Source: Scylla paramamosain (Eukaryota > Arthropoda > Malacostraca > Decapoda > Portunidae). From it: a DNA stretch of 64,000 nt. Under the pieces are notes generated by a model. That model saw only the letters and a program-made list of their open reading frames with translations, was not told where the DNA came from and made no database searches. Below are positions 1 to 10,233 of this stretch, piece after piece. Within the stretch, counting starts at the first letter, position 1. Every line of letters starts with the position of its first letter. The stretch is taken from the NCBI RefSeq assembly GCF_035594125.1, contig NW_026973741.1:220001-284000 (forward strand), in the 5' to 3' direction. The position numbers and the translations under genes are program-made.

Positions 1-95
<95 letters not shown>
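1..95. repeat. (AG)n microsatellite at window edge
   Basis: Uninterrupted AG dinucleotides run from the first base, so the tract probably extends outside the window. Short (CT)n tracts follow at about 146-171 and, after a C run, at about 259-270. Confidence 0.97.
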
Positions 96-97
<2 letters not shown>

Positions 98-339
98 CAA
101 GCCATTTGAAGTACATTTTTAGTTCCTTTACTTACACCATATTGCCTCTCTCTCTCTCTCTCTCTCTCTCTTAATAAATATGAAAACTAACACATTAACA
201 TAGGGAAGTTAATTCTAAAGACAGTCCTTATATGAAGCAGTAGTCTGACCCCCCCCCCCTCTCTCTCTCAGGTGGAGTTGGCAAGGTACCATCTCTGTCC
301 CCGCCAATGTCTCTCATGACTTCAAGACGCCTCACTGTA

Positions 340-1035
340 ACCTAACTTAATCTCACCTCACCTAACGTAATCTAACCAAACCTCACCTCACCTCACCTAA
401 TCTAACCAAACCTCACCTCACCTAATCTAACCAAACCTCACCTCACCTAATCTAACCTAACCTCAACTAACGTAATCTAACCAAACCTCACCTCACCTAA
501 CCTAACCAAACCTCACCTCACCTAATTTAACCAAACCTCACCTCACCTAACCTAATCTAACCTAACCTCACCTAACATAATCTAACCAAACCTCACCTAA
601 TCTAACCTAACCTCACCTCCTCTCATCTAACCTACTCATTCCTCACCTAATCTAACTTAACTTCTTCACTTATGCTAGTTTAACCTAATGCAACCTTTGC
701 TAACTCAATTACCTTAACTAACCTAATTAATCTGCTATAACTTAACATGATCTAACGTAAGCTATGTCATCCAAATCTTACTTTAATCTAATCTAATCTA
801 ACTTATGCAAGTTAATGTAAATTCATCTAATATAACCTAAACTATGCTAGTCTAACCTATCCTTAACTTACCTAACCTAACACACTATCTTAACCAAACC
901 TCACCTCATCTTTTACACAGCCAAACCTTACTTAACCTTACAATCTAACACACTTCAACTTACGTGGCCTAACCTAACCTAACATCACCTATTCTTAATT
1001 AACCTCACCTAAACCTTACCGACACTAACTTAAAA
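340..1035. repeat. Degenerate CCTAA/CCTCA array (telomere-like)
   Basis: The stretch is built from pentamers CCTAA, CCTCA, TCTAA and CCAAA. Between about 350 and 640 they form a higher-order unit of roughly 25 bp (CCTAATCTAACCAAA followed by CCTCACCTCA), which decays to the right. CCTAA is the complement of the arthropod telomere unit TTAGG, so this may be an old interstitial telomere-type array or the AACCT-class microsatellite common in crustaceans. Not a coding region. Confidence 0.85.
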
Positions 1036-1610
1036 CCTACCTATGCTTACATCACTTCTATATCCTCATCCTCCTCCTCTTCCTCTTCCCTAACACAGTG
1101 ACTCAGCGAAGCCGTCAAGAAAACACGTAATTTCTGAATACTATCTTTAAGAGCTCCACCCAGTCAGCCCTCTTCCTCCTCCTCCTCTTTCCTGACCCCC
1201 ATCCTCCCTTCTTTACTCACGTGTCTCTCCCTCCCTACACACACACACACACACACACACACATAGCGGGTCTCACAAGGGTAATACACACATACATACG
1301 GACACTGACCCACCACACACACCCAGTCACCCACACCCACCCACATACATGTACACACGGACGCACACAGCCTGTCACCCTTACGTCAAACAGATTACAC
1401 CTTTCTTCTCCCTGTCACTCATCCATCACACATTCCAGTATCTCTCTCATCTTCTACTCTGTTAAATAACCAGTTAACACTCCCAGCCTCCCTAGCCGGC
1501 GAGTTATTCTCACTAGAAGCATATGACCCTAAGAATACGTCACATGGCGCGGTCAGAGAGAGCTAGCCTGCCCTGGTCTGCCTACGCGAATCGAAAGCGT
1601 TTGTTTGGGT
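1036..1610. other. No gene recognised
   Basis: Pyrimidine-rich sequence (1064-1200), a 25-bp (AC)n tract at 1238-1262 and CA-rich flanks. Open frames here are only reading frames through the simple repeats. Confidence 0.6.
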
Positions 1611-1611
1611 A

Positions 1612-1690
1612 CGGTTTAAAGGGACGAAGGTTTTAAAGGGACGAAGGTTTAAAGGGACGAAGATTTAAAGGGACGAAGGTTTAAAGGGAC
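1612..1690. repeat. 17-bp tandem repeat, five copies
   Basis: The unit TTTAAAGGGACGAAGGT is repeated head to tail about five times with one or two substitutions. Sequence on either side is unrelated. Confidence 0.9.
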
Positions 1691-1772
1691 AGTCTCTGCG
1701 TGAGTGTGTTTGGTCAAATGCTGAATACTCACGCCTGGTTCGTCATACAGCCACATGGACAGGCACAGATCA

Positions 1773-1806
<34 letters not shown>

Positions 1807-2220
1807 TTTGTCACGTTGGAGTGACGCGGGCCTTTGCCTTTCGGCGGCCCGGGGAACAGATCACTCCTCCACGACACACACACATACAAACACACAAAAA
1901 CACTAACTAGTAACTGTACCTTTAGTTTCGTCTGCTGTCAAAATATTCCTCCATTACTAATGTAACCCACATTCCCTAGTGGTATACTTTCCTCGGAACA
2001 CCCATATTTTTAAGAGCTTTTTATCCACCATATATGTCTCGGTTAACTCTGATCTTGGCTGGAAATTAAACTATATTGTATCAGTGTGGTCATCTTGAGG
2101 TCCCGGATGAAATGGCGGGCTGGGATTGGCTATTCACGACCCGTTGTCATGGTGATGGTAGATGCCATTCACTTGACTGCTCATATTTTCTCGCTATTGA
2201 AAGGAGTTTATTAGAGCGTA
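1691..2220. other. No gene recognised
   Basis: Unique sequence with a 29-bp T run at about 1775-1803. No protein or RNA similarity that I recognise. Confidence 0.55.
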
Positions 2221-2239
2221 ACTGAAGCGTGTAAAGGCA

Positions 2240-2655
2240 TGATTCCGCACTATACTATTAAGATATTGTAGTTCTGAAGTGTTCCTAGGGTTAGTAGGCT
2301 TGGATAAGGAGTATAACACAATTTAGATGGTGTGAAGAGCGGATGTTTTCGCGCGAAATTCAAACAATTCCAGCCTCTGATATGATTACGTACTAGACTT
2401 AAGATATTGTAGTAAGAAAGTATCTGTGGGGTTAATAAGCTTGGGTAAAGAGTATAGGGGAATTTAAAGGACGTTTAAGAGACGGAGTGTGAGGAGAAGG
2501 TGTGTCAGCGCGAGATTCAAGTAATTCCAACCTGTTTGAGTTGATTCCACAGAAGACTCTTAAGATATTATATTGTTGAAGTGTTCCTAGGGTTATTAAG
2601 ATTGGGTAAAGAGTATAAGGGAATTTAAAGAGTGGATAAGGGAGGGAGTGTAGCG
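2240..2655. repeat. Diverged ~140-160-bp tandem repeat, three copies
   Basis: The landmark TTAAGATATT or TAAGATATT recurs near 2259, 2400 and 2561. Each time it is followed by a GTTCCTAGGGTTA-like segment, a GGGTAAAGAGTATA-like segment and a GAATTTAAAG-like segment. The copies are diverged but collinear, indicating an old local tandem duplication. Confidence 0.8.
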
Positions 2656-3570
2656 ATTTGATGTCATACAGACCAAAGCCAGGTTACAGAGGGGTTTTAT
2701 CTTGTAAAGGGAGCGGCTCTATTGCTTAACTGAGTACTATAATTAATCCATTTCCGTGTTTTCTTGACCGAGTGACGAGGGGAGAAGAAAAAACGAGGAA
2801 GAGACATCAGCCACTGAACCACGGACGAAAATAAACTTAGTGGCTGAAGACAGGGAGGGGAGTGAAGGTCCTTCCTCACTGCTCCCTATATAAGACACCA
2901 TACACGCTAGAACACCTGGCCATAAATCAAGAAACACGTGCTATTACAATACAGGTGAAGCTTAAGAACACGTCAGTAATTCAGCAACAGACGATATTTC
3001 ACAACTCTGCTCCTCAAAACTTCTCGCAACGCAACCGGAATGTTTTAGAATGTTGCTCTTGTTCTGTTGTAGTTAAATGAATTACAGAACAAACACGGAA
3101 GATAGATTTTTTTCTTTTTTACCCAGAAACATAAAAACGTACATAATTTCTACTAGAACCTGATAAAAGTTAAGAGAGATAAGACGCAAGATCGTTTGAG
3201 AATATGAGTTTCTCTTCTGTTATAACAAAATTACTGAACAAACAAGAATAGCTGGATTTTTGTGCTAGTCATGAAAATGCCTTTGAAAACCTAAATAACA
3301 GACCAGAACATGATAAAAGTTCAGATAAGACGCGGGAAGATATGATAACACGGATTCCTGTTTTGTAATAAGTTGAATTACAATTGGACGTCAATTGGAA
3401 GGAGAAATATTGCCCAGAATTCCGTGTTTTTTGTTCGCTTTTTAAATGTACGGTTCGTTTTTCTCATTGTGTCTCTTTTCGTGATACCTGAACACTGATG
3501 ACGCAACATTCTCTCCTTATCCCTATGAATCTGAAGGAAGCATCACGTCACCTAAACTGCTGATATCTCT
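2656..3570. other. No gene recognised
   Basis: AT-rich sequence. Segments around 3165-3190 and 3300-3330 share the phrase ACATGATAAAAGTT or a close variant, hinting at one more diverged local duplication. Open frames at 2697-2937 and 2862-3080 are short and unrecognised. Confidence 0.5.
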
Positions 3571-3574
3571 TTAT

Positions 3575-3985
3575 GGTTCCTTAGGTAAATACGAGCAAGA
3601 TAAACAGTAACGCCTTGACTGTTAATCTTTCCTAGATATAAATAACTGACGGTAGCGCCTTAATGTTAAACCTTTCTTATTGTTCCCTAGATAAATGATA
3701 AACCAAAACCTTAGACAAAGCGCTTTACAAATAGTTTCCAAGATAAAAATGTTAGTCAGTAACGCCTTCACACTAAATCATTCCTTATGGTTTCTTAGAT
3801 AAATATGAGAAACTATCGCGTCTTGACACTAAACCTCCCTGATGACTTCCTTGAGACTAAATCTTTCCTCATAATTTCCTAGATAAACATGAGACTAAAT
3901 TTTCCTTACAGTTTTCTTGATAAATGTGAAAACCGTAACCTTGAGACGAAGAAATTTACTAACAGTCTCCAATGGCAATCGATAA
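3575..3985. repeat. Degenerate ~75-bp tandem repeat
   Basis: Phrases of the type TAAATCTTTCCT, ATGGTTTCTTAGATAAATATGAG and CGCCTTGACACTAAA recur about five times. They mark a strongly diverged head-to-tail array immediately left of the better conserved 115-bp array. Confidence 0.7.
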
Positions 3986-4419
3986 ACATGACGAAACCTA
4001 ACGCTGTTGAAACTCATATTTTTCGTGGTGGTTTCCAAGAGACCTCAAGGCCCCGGCGACGAGTGATGAATAAAACCTGCAGTATATTTGTCAAGGGAAC
4101 GCAAATCTAAGAAAAACTGAATGGGAAAGGAAGCGAAAAAAAATGTAGACACTTGCTAAGGTCCCAGAGAAGAGTGGTAGATAAAATTTGCAGTGTATTT
4201 TTCAAGAACACGAAAATGTAAGCAAAATTGAATGAAAAATGCAGCGAAGAGAGATGTAGACACTTACTAAGGTCCCAGAGAAGAGTGGTAGATAAAAATT
4301 GCAGTTTTTTTTTTTTTTTAAGAACACAAGAATCTAAGCAAAGTATAATAAGAAATGAAGCGATGAGAGATGTAGACACTTGCTAAGGTCCCAAAAGAGA
4401 ATGATATATAAAATTTGCA

Positions 4420-4539
<120 letters not shown>

Positions 4540-4669
4540 ATACACCCCACTTCGTCACCAATTCGGTTCGTCACCTACCCCGTTCGTCACCAAAAACCCA
4601 TTTCGTCACCAACAAAATTCCGTTGTCCACCTGCGTGCAATCCGTTTCGTCACCACTAAGCATTTATTG

Positions 4670-4843
4670 CTTCTTTGTGTAAGAGGGGAACTAAAACGTA
4701 AAATGGAATATGTGAGTTGCCTGCATTGCCATTTAATCGTCGGTGATATCCCTCTACGTCATTATTTGTGCGTATGCTTTGACCAAACACGCACCAATCT
4801 GCTGGTGTCCATCGTCCAGTAATCCAAGTATCACGTATATATG
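4670..4843 (-). pseudogene. MULE transposase C-terminal fragment (left, minus)
   Basis: On the minus strand about 55 residues read in frame. The core [14 protein letters not shown] is followed by a segment ending PLLHKEA, preceded by a W-x-P-x-x-WCVF segment. This pattern (WS/CVF, then RTNN-VEGWH, then L-x-KEA) is the conserved C-terminal block of MULE transposases with FLYWCH-type zinc fingers. The reading frame stops a few residues after LLHKEA, where the terminal TTCGTCACC repeats begin, so the end of the protein has been lost. Upstream the frame runs into simple sequence and an (AC)n tract, so the catalytic domain is missing too. It is a relic, related to but distinct from the plus-strand copy at 5651. 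Confidence 0.75.
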
Positions 4844-4891
4844 AAATGAATATGAAAGAGAGGAAGAGTAGGAAAATAAGAAAAACAAAGT

Positions 4892-4892
<1 letters not shown>

Positions 4893-4925
<33 letters not shown>
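4893..4925. repeat. (AC)n microsatellite inside MULE
   Basis: A short pure AC tract, followed by purine-rich sequence up to about 5000. Confidence 0.9.
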
Positions 4926-4927
<2 letters not shown>

Positions 4928-5172
4928 TGTATGAGAGTGATGGGGAGGGGAGGAAGACGGGAGGGCTGCTCTGATCACGGGAAGGACAGGGGATAGACCC
5001 ATACACACGGGTAAGCAGCCATGACGAAAGTGCGAAATTATGCACACTGAATACTGAATCGGAAAAAAAGACAGATTAGCTCAAATGCTTCAAACGGTTA
5101 CCTATTTGTGGATTCACGCCAGGGAAACGTTTTTGCTATCGTTAATTAACGTTTATGGGGGAGGAAGGAGGA

Positions 5173-5188
<16 letters not shown>

Positions 5189-5270
<82 letters not shown>

Positions 5271-5331
5271 GGGAAATGGAGGGAGGGAAAATAACTGACA
5301 CCTGATAAGATAAGGACGGGCCACGGTCAGT

Positions 5332-5411
<80 letters not shown>

Positions 5412-5498
5412 CTTTTTTTCTCATTCTCTCTCTGCTGCCGGCCCGCGGCCAGTCCCTCCCTCCCTCTCATTATCTCTTTCTTTCTCTATTCTTTCTTT

Positions 5499-5537
<39 letters not shown>
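5189..5537. repeat. (AG)n - (CT)n - (AG)n cluster inside MULE
   Basis: Pure tracts lie at 5189-5265 (AG), 5335-5408 (CT) and 5502-5537 (AG). Adjacent tracts are mutually complementary and could form hairpins. Confidence 0.95.
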
Positions 5538-5539
<2 letters not shown>

Positions 5540-5650
5540 AGTGAAATGATAATGTTATGGCTGAAAGAAAGGCATTAACCTGTGGTCCTGTGAAACTGCC
5601 GCCGAGAGAGGTTCCTATTAAACTGACAATGTGACTTAGCGACTTCTTAT

Positions 5651-6145
5651 ATGGAGCGTGGTCCAGTATACGATTTTATAAGCCAACTTTTTGCTCTTCC
5701 CTATCTGCCAAAACGTCACATTCGACCAGCCTTCGAAACGCTACAAGAAAGATCACAGCTATGCGAGCCTACAAGGGAACTCACTGACTATCTAAGTCAA
5801 ACTTGGCTTCATAACACTGTCTGGTCAGTGGGCAACTGGTGTGCGTTCCGAAGATTAGTGCGCACAAACAATGATGTCGAAGGCTGGCATAGACGCATTA
5901 ACACACGCGCCAATAAACACAACATATCTATATACCTCCTCATTCCGCTTCTTCACAAAGAAGCAATGATGGTTAACTTGCAGTTGCAGTTAGTTGCTGA
6001 GCAATCCTTGAAATCCAGCACAAGAAAAGGAAACAATAAGAAGCAGGTCCATCTGTGGAAGTTGTGGGATGCCTACGAAGAGAAATCCATCACCACAACT
6101 AAATTTCTGAGAAGCTGTAAGCAGTTTATTCCTGGTCCAACATAA
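5651..6145 (+). pseudogene. MULE transposase C-terminal fragment (right, plus)
   Basis: A 164-codon open frame. It begins with an LPYLPKRHI segment (around residues 23-31) and an F-x-x-L helix. A WSVGNWCAF block and [14 protein letters not shown] follow at about residues 66-86, then LLIPLLHKEAM at about 98-108 and a basic tail ending GPT. This matches the C-terminal third of MULE/FLYWCH-associated transposases, which act in the nucleus to cut and paste the element. The DDE catalytic segment should lie upstream but is not found; the sequence to the left is microsatellite. The ATG at 5651 is only the first Met in the remaining frame, not the original start. An A/T-rich 3' region and the right end motifs follow. 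Confidence 0.78.
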
Positions 6146-6169
6146 GAGCTGCACATGTCCTCACTGCTG

Positions 6170-6345
6170 TATTTTAACTTTTTCAATGTTTTAATGTTTT
6201 TAATATTTTAATGTTTTTATAGTTTTAATGTTTTAATGTTTTTAATATTTTAATGTTTTTAAAATAAAAAATATATTTTAATGTTTTTATAGTTTTAATG
6301 TTTTATTGTTTTTAATATTTTAATGTTTTTACAATAAATAAAATA
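6170..6345. repeat. A/T-rich TTTTAATG tandem repeat
   Basis: Repeated TTTTAATGTTTTTAATATTTTAATG-type units sit between the transposase stop and the right end motifs, occupying its 3' untranslated position. Confidence 0.8.
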
Positions 6346-6443
6346 TTTGGTGACGAAACGGGTGTAAATGAAGGTGACGAAACGGGTTCAAAAAATGGTG
6401 ACGAAACAGTTTGGTGACGAAACGGGCAGCACCCATATACGAG

Positions 6444-6565
<122 letters not shown>

Positions 6566-6760
6566 CAAGAACACGCGAATCTAATCAAAGTTTAACAGAA
6601 AGTGAAGCGAAGAGAGATGTAGACACTAGATAAGATCCTAGAGATTGATAGAAGATGCAGTATATATATATTTTTTTTTCAAGAACACAAGAATCGAAGC
6701 AAGGTTTAATTGAAAAGGAAGCGATGAGAGATGTAGACAGTTGCTAATGTGGCCGTTTCT

Positions 6761-7188
6761 TTAAAGGATAAATAATTGTTGGGCTGCCTCCATTCTCACT
6801 CCTGCAAAGGAAGGAAAGGCGTGCCAGAAACAATGGGTTTTTTACTCCCTTGTGTTTTGAGTGTAAAATTATCCTTTCGTTTCACTTAAATCACTTCCGA
6901 CACGAATGTGAACTGCAGTTTTCTTCTTCCTCCTCCTCCTCCTCTTCCTCTTCCTCTTGCTAAGCACCTTTCAGTTTTCTTTATCTATTTCTTTTCAAGG
7001 TTATCTTCACACTACAGATAATTATCAGTATTATCATCCCTATTGTCGTTGTTAGTTATTATTATTTTGTTCATTTCTTTTTCGTTGCGTCTTTTTTTTT
7101 CTATAATAAAAAAAAAATCGTGATCTCTGTTTTTTATGATTTTGTTTCATGTTTCAGTGATTCAGCGGGAAGATTATGGAATATTTTG

Positions 7189-7189
<1 letters not shown>
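6761..7189. other. No gene recognised
   Basis: T-rich sequence with short TCC-rich stretches; no recognisable coding or RNA feature. Confidence 0.55.
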
Positions 7190-7235
<46 letters not shown>

Positions 7236-7311
7236 GACGTAAACAAGTAAAAAACATATAAACAGGAAACACTGTAACAAATTTCTCTTGACGTTTTATC
7301 ATTAGTCTTAT

Positions 7312-7338
<27 letters not shown>
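7190..7338. repeat. (TG)n ... (AC)n pair
   Basis: (TG)n at 7190-7234 and (AC)n at 7311-7338 are inverted relative to each other, with about 75 bp between them. Confidence 0.93.
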
Positions 7339-7342
<4 letters not shown>

Positions 7343-7399
7343 ATATAACCTTGAGACATACCTCCTGGTCCTTAAATACATACGTACACACACACGTAC

Positions 7400-7523
7400 A
7401 TACAGCTCGTGGTGGGAGCCTTATCGAGCTGAGATGAGGGACCTCCAGAACCCGGGCCTTGTGCTGGACCACCAGCGCCAACACGTCCCGCCGATGCTCC
7501 AGCGACGTGACTCCGGTCTGCTC

Positions 7524-7560
<37 letters not shown>

Positions 7561-7890
7561 CCATCCATCTCCACCAAGCGCAGGGCACGGCGTTGCACAG
7601 CATCCAGTCTCTGCAAGTGGGTGGGGGCACTCGACATCCAGGACAAGGCACTGTACTCCATACAAGGCCGTATCTGAGCCTTGTACAGTGTGAGGATGCC
7701 CCGGGAGTCGAGGTTTCCTGACATCCGACGCAGTGCAGAGACTCGCTGGGAGACTTGGTGGGCAACAGCAGCAACATGGCGGTCAAAGCGCAGGCCACAG
7801 TCCACTGTCACTCCCAGCAACTTGACGTGTTCCTGGAGGGGAAGTGTCTGGCCTCCAAAAATCAGACAGCCTGAGACGGCTGGGGAGGCA
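7400..7890 (-). pseudogene. LINE ORF2 C-terminal part with internal poly-Gln insertion, 3' truncated
   Basis: After a slip in the G5 run at 7894-7898 the frame continues as LLGVTVDCGLRFDRHV and then RRMSGNL. YKAQIRPCMEYSALSW and LDAVQRRALRLV follow, all typical of the thumb and connection region of CR1/jockey-type RTs. Between RLVEMDG and EEQTGVTSLEHRRDV lies a run of 11 Gln encoded by (CAG)n at 7526-7559, which looks like a microsatellite expansion inside the coding region. After LPPRAV the frame enters TG-rich simple sequence. The final C-terminal segment and the genuine 3' tail are absent. Confidence 0.82.
7526..7559. repeat. (CTG)n/(CAG)n tract inside LINE ORF2
   Basis: Pure trinucleotide run, in frame with the surrounding RT sequence, encoding Gln on the minus strand. 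Confidence 0.95.
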
Positions 7891-9062
7891 GCTGGGGGAC
7901 CGTGAGATGACCATGGCCTGCGTCTTTTCTGGAGCGAAGCTGACTTGCCACGCCTCTCCCCACTCCATCACCAGCCTGAGCTGCCTATTCAGCTCTCTAA
8001 CGGCTCGCTGACTGTCGGAGGGGCAGTAGGAGCGGGAGAGATTGCAGTCGTCGGCGTATGCAAGCAGAGTCGGGATTTGCCGCAGGAGGTCATCGATGTA
8101 TATGTTCCACAGGATCGGGCCCAACACTGAACCCTGTGGAACTGAGGCCTGTATAGGCAACGGCTGGGATGCCTGTCCATTGATGACTACCCGGAGGGTT
8201 CTCCCCTGGAGGTAGTCCTCGAGCAGTGCAAGGAGGTTGCCCTGGATACCCTTGGCGCAAAGCTTTTTTACAAGCCCCGCGTGCCAGACCCTATCAAAGA
8301 CCCCAGCAATGACCAGGGCCACCACAAGAGTATCCAGACCTTCGTCCAGGGCATCCTGCCAGCCTTGGGAGAGGAGGGTGAGGAGGTCCGCTGTTGAGCG
8401 GCCAGGCCGAAGCCGAACTGTCTGTCTGAGAGGAGGCGGTGCTCACTCAGGTGATGACAGATGACACCTGCCACTACCTGCTCCAGCAACTTGCCCACCA
8501 CGGAGAGCAGCGAGATGGGTCTGTAGTTGCTGGGCTCAGACTTTGAGTTCTTCTTGTGGACTGGTACCACTCGCGCCTCCTTCCATATAGAGGGCCACCT
8601 GTGCTCCATCAGGCAGGCCCTGAAGACGCTGGTGAGAGGACCTGACAGCTCACTGGCGCAACGTTTGAGGAGCCGCGGGCTGATGTCGTCCGAGCCGGTG
8701 GCTTTGTTCTCTACTTCCCTCATCAGCCGCTCCACCTGTTCACGTGTCACCTGAACATCGGCGACGGTGTGGTCTGTTTCCTGAGGGAGGTGAGGTGGAC
8801 GTCTACCCGGATCAGTGACTGACATCTTCTCTGCGAAAAAATCAGCGAGTAGAGAAGCCTTGTCCTCACTGCTGGTGGCTGTTGTCCCGTCCGGCCTTGT
8901 TAGTGGAGGAACAGTGTCGCGGCGGCCTGTTCCTTGCTGCTCCTTGACAAGCCTCCACCAGGTCTTGTGGCCAACCCCTGAGCCACAGAGCTTTTGCCTC
9001 AGGTCCTCTCGCTGCTGCCGTCTCGCCCACCTGCAGGTAGCTGTCACCCGTCTACACGCCAC
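7783..9062 (-). pseudogene. LINE ORF2, reverse transcriptase domain, frameshifted
   Basis: Two frames join near 8408. The first (9062-8420) has the fingers region with NYRPISLLSVVGKLLE. The second (about 8420-7783) has motif A, motif B (VPQGSVLGPILWNIYIDDLL) and the YADD box in LLAYADDCNL. Motif A reads VALVIAGVFDRVWH. The family has Asp where the second Val stands (LDI), so the first catalytic Asp has been replaced, and RT activity is expected to be lost regardless of the frameshifts. The break at about 8408 removes one base within a CGGCC context. This domain would copy the element's RNA at the nicked site. Confidence 0.88.
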
Positions 9063-10233
9063 ACGGTGTTGGGGCCCAGTTGTAGTGTGTTGGACGACGT
9101 TTGTACCTCACCCAGGCTTCGTGTTTAGCCTCAGCGGCCGCTCGGCATCGGTAACCAAACCAAGCAGGGTCATTAGGCCTAACGAGGTACCTTCTGCTGG
9201 GGACGTGTTGCTGCTGGAGGGCAAGGAGCTTGGTGGTGAGGGCACGGGCCTTTTCCTCCGCGTTGCCTATCCCAGTCGAAGCGTCCCAGTCGAAGCGAAC
9301 GATGTCGTGTTTCAGGGATGCCCAGTCAGCCTGCTCCCACAGCCAGATAGTGCGCGGGGCGGCGGCCTCCCTCGCTATATCCAGCTTGACTCGTGCCAGC
9401 ACGGCATGGTGGTCGGAGGTGCCCACCGTCCCCAGTTGATGGCAGACGATGCTGGAGTCAGGGAGATCTGTTAGCACAGGGTCCAGCGACCCTCCCCTCT
9501 CATGTGTAGGGAAGGACACGTGGTTCGTCAGACCCTGCACCATCAGGAGGCTGTTAAAGGCATCCTGCTCCAGGTGGAAGTTTAGATCCCCCAGAATCAT
9601 GACGTGGGAACACTTGTGCCGCTGTAGCATAGTGTCCAATTCCTCCGTCAGAAAATCCAGCGCTGAACGTCCTTGCCTTGGGGGACGGTACATGACACAC
9701 AGGAGGAGTCCTGTGCTGTCATTTATTACCACTCTGAAGAACAGCGCCTCCATTCCTTCAGGCAGCACCACGTCAATTTTTTGAGTTTGGAGGCCGTGTT
9801 TGAAGCAGGCAGCCACGCCTCCGCCCACTCTATGCTCATGGTCCTTCCTCACCCACTTTGTGTAGCCCGGGATGTTGCCAAACGTCGGCTCCACCTCACC
9901 ACTGAGCCACGTTTCCGTGACGGCAACAATGTCCGCGTTGTGTCGGAGGACAAAGTTGTGGGTGAGGTCACCAAGGTTGGTGCGAAGACCCCTCACGTTG
10001 GCCGACACAACAGTCAGGTGTCGGCTGAGGTGGCCAGTCTTTTGTTTTTCCTTGGCGCTGGTTTGACTTAGGGCTACCTTGGCAGGGGGAGGCGTGTTAC
10101 TGCCTTCCCTGCCACATGAGTGGGCTCCCAGTCGTGGTGTTGCCTGGGTTGTGGTTGCCATGATGGTGGGTAGGGGTGGAGAGGGGAGTCTCGAAAGGGC
10201 AGCTGAGGTTGAGGATTTAACTCTTTTCTCCAT
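9052..10233 (-). pseudogene. LINE ORF2, N-terminal part: APE-type endonuclease
   Basis: A 393-codon frame. Expected catalytic residues of the exonuclease-III-like nuclease are visible: Asn79 in SANVRG, Glu107 in TETWL, Asp216 and Asn218 in GDLNFH, and Asp274/His275 in TSDHH. This domain nicks chromosomal DNA to prime reverse transcription. The start at 10233 overlaps the end of ORF1; an internal Met at residue 25 is an alternative. The frame ends shortly after PTHYNW because of a single-base slip, probably in the GGGCCCC run near 9071-9078. The protein continues in another frame at 9062. The endonuclease looks chemically intact, but the polypeptide is cut off from its RT. Confidence 0.88.

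Noticed and set aside
1700..1906. 68-codon frame through a T run
   Set aside because: Poly-Phe from the T run plus random sequence.
7421..7905. Plus-strand frames with Leu or Cys runs opposite the LINE
   Set aside because: Shadows of the minus-strand RT and its CAG run.
8815..9474. 219-codon plus-strand frame
   Set aside because: Antisense shadow of LINE ORF2; the minus strand has recognised RT and endonuclease motifs.
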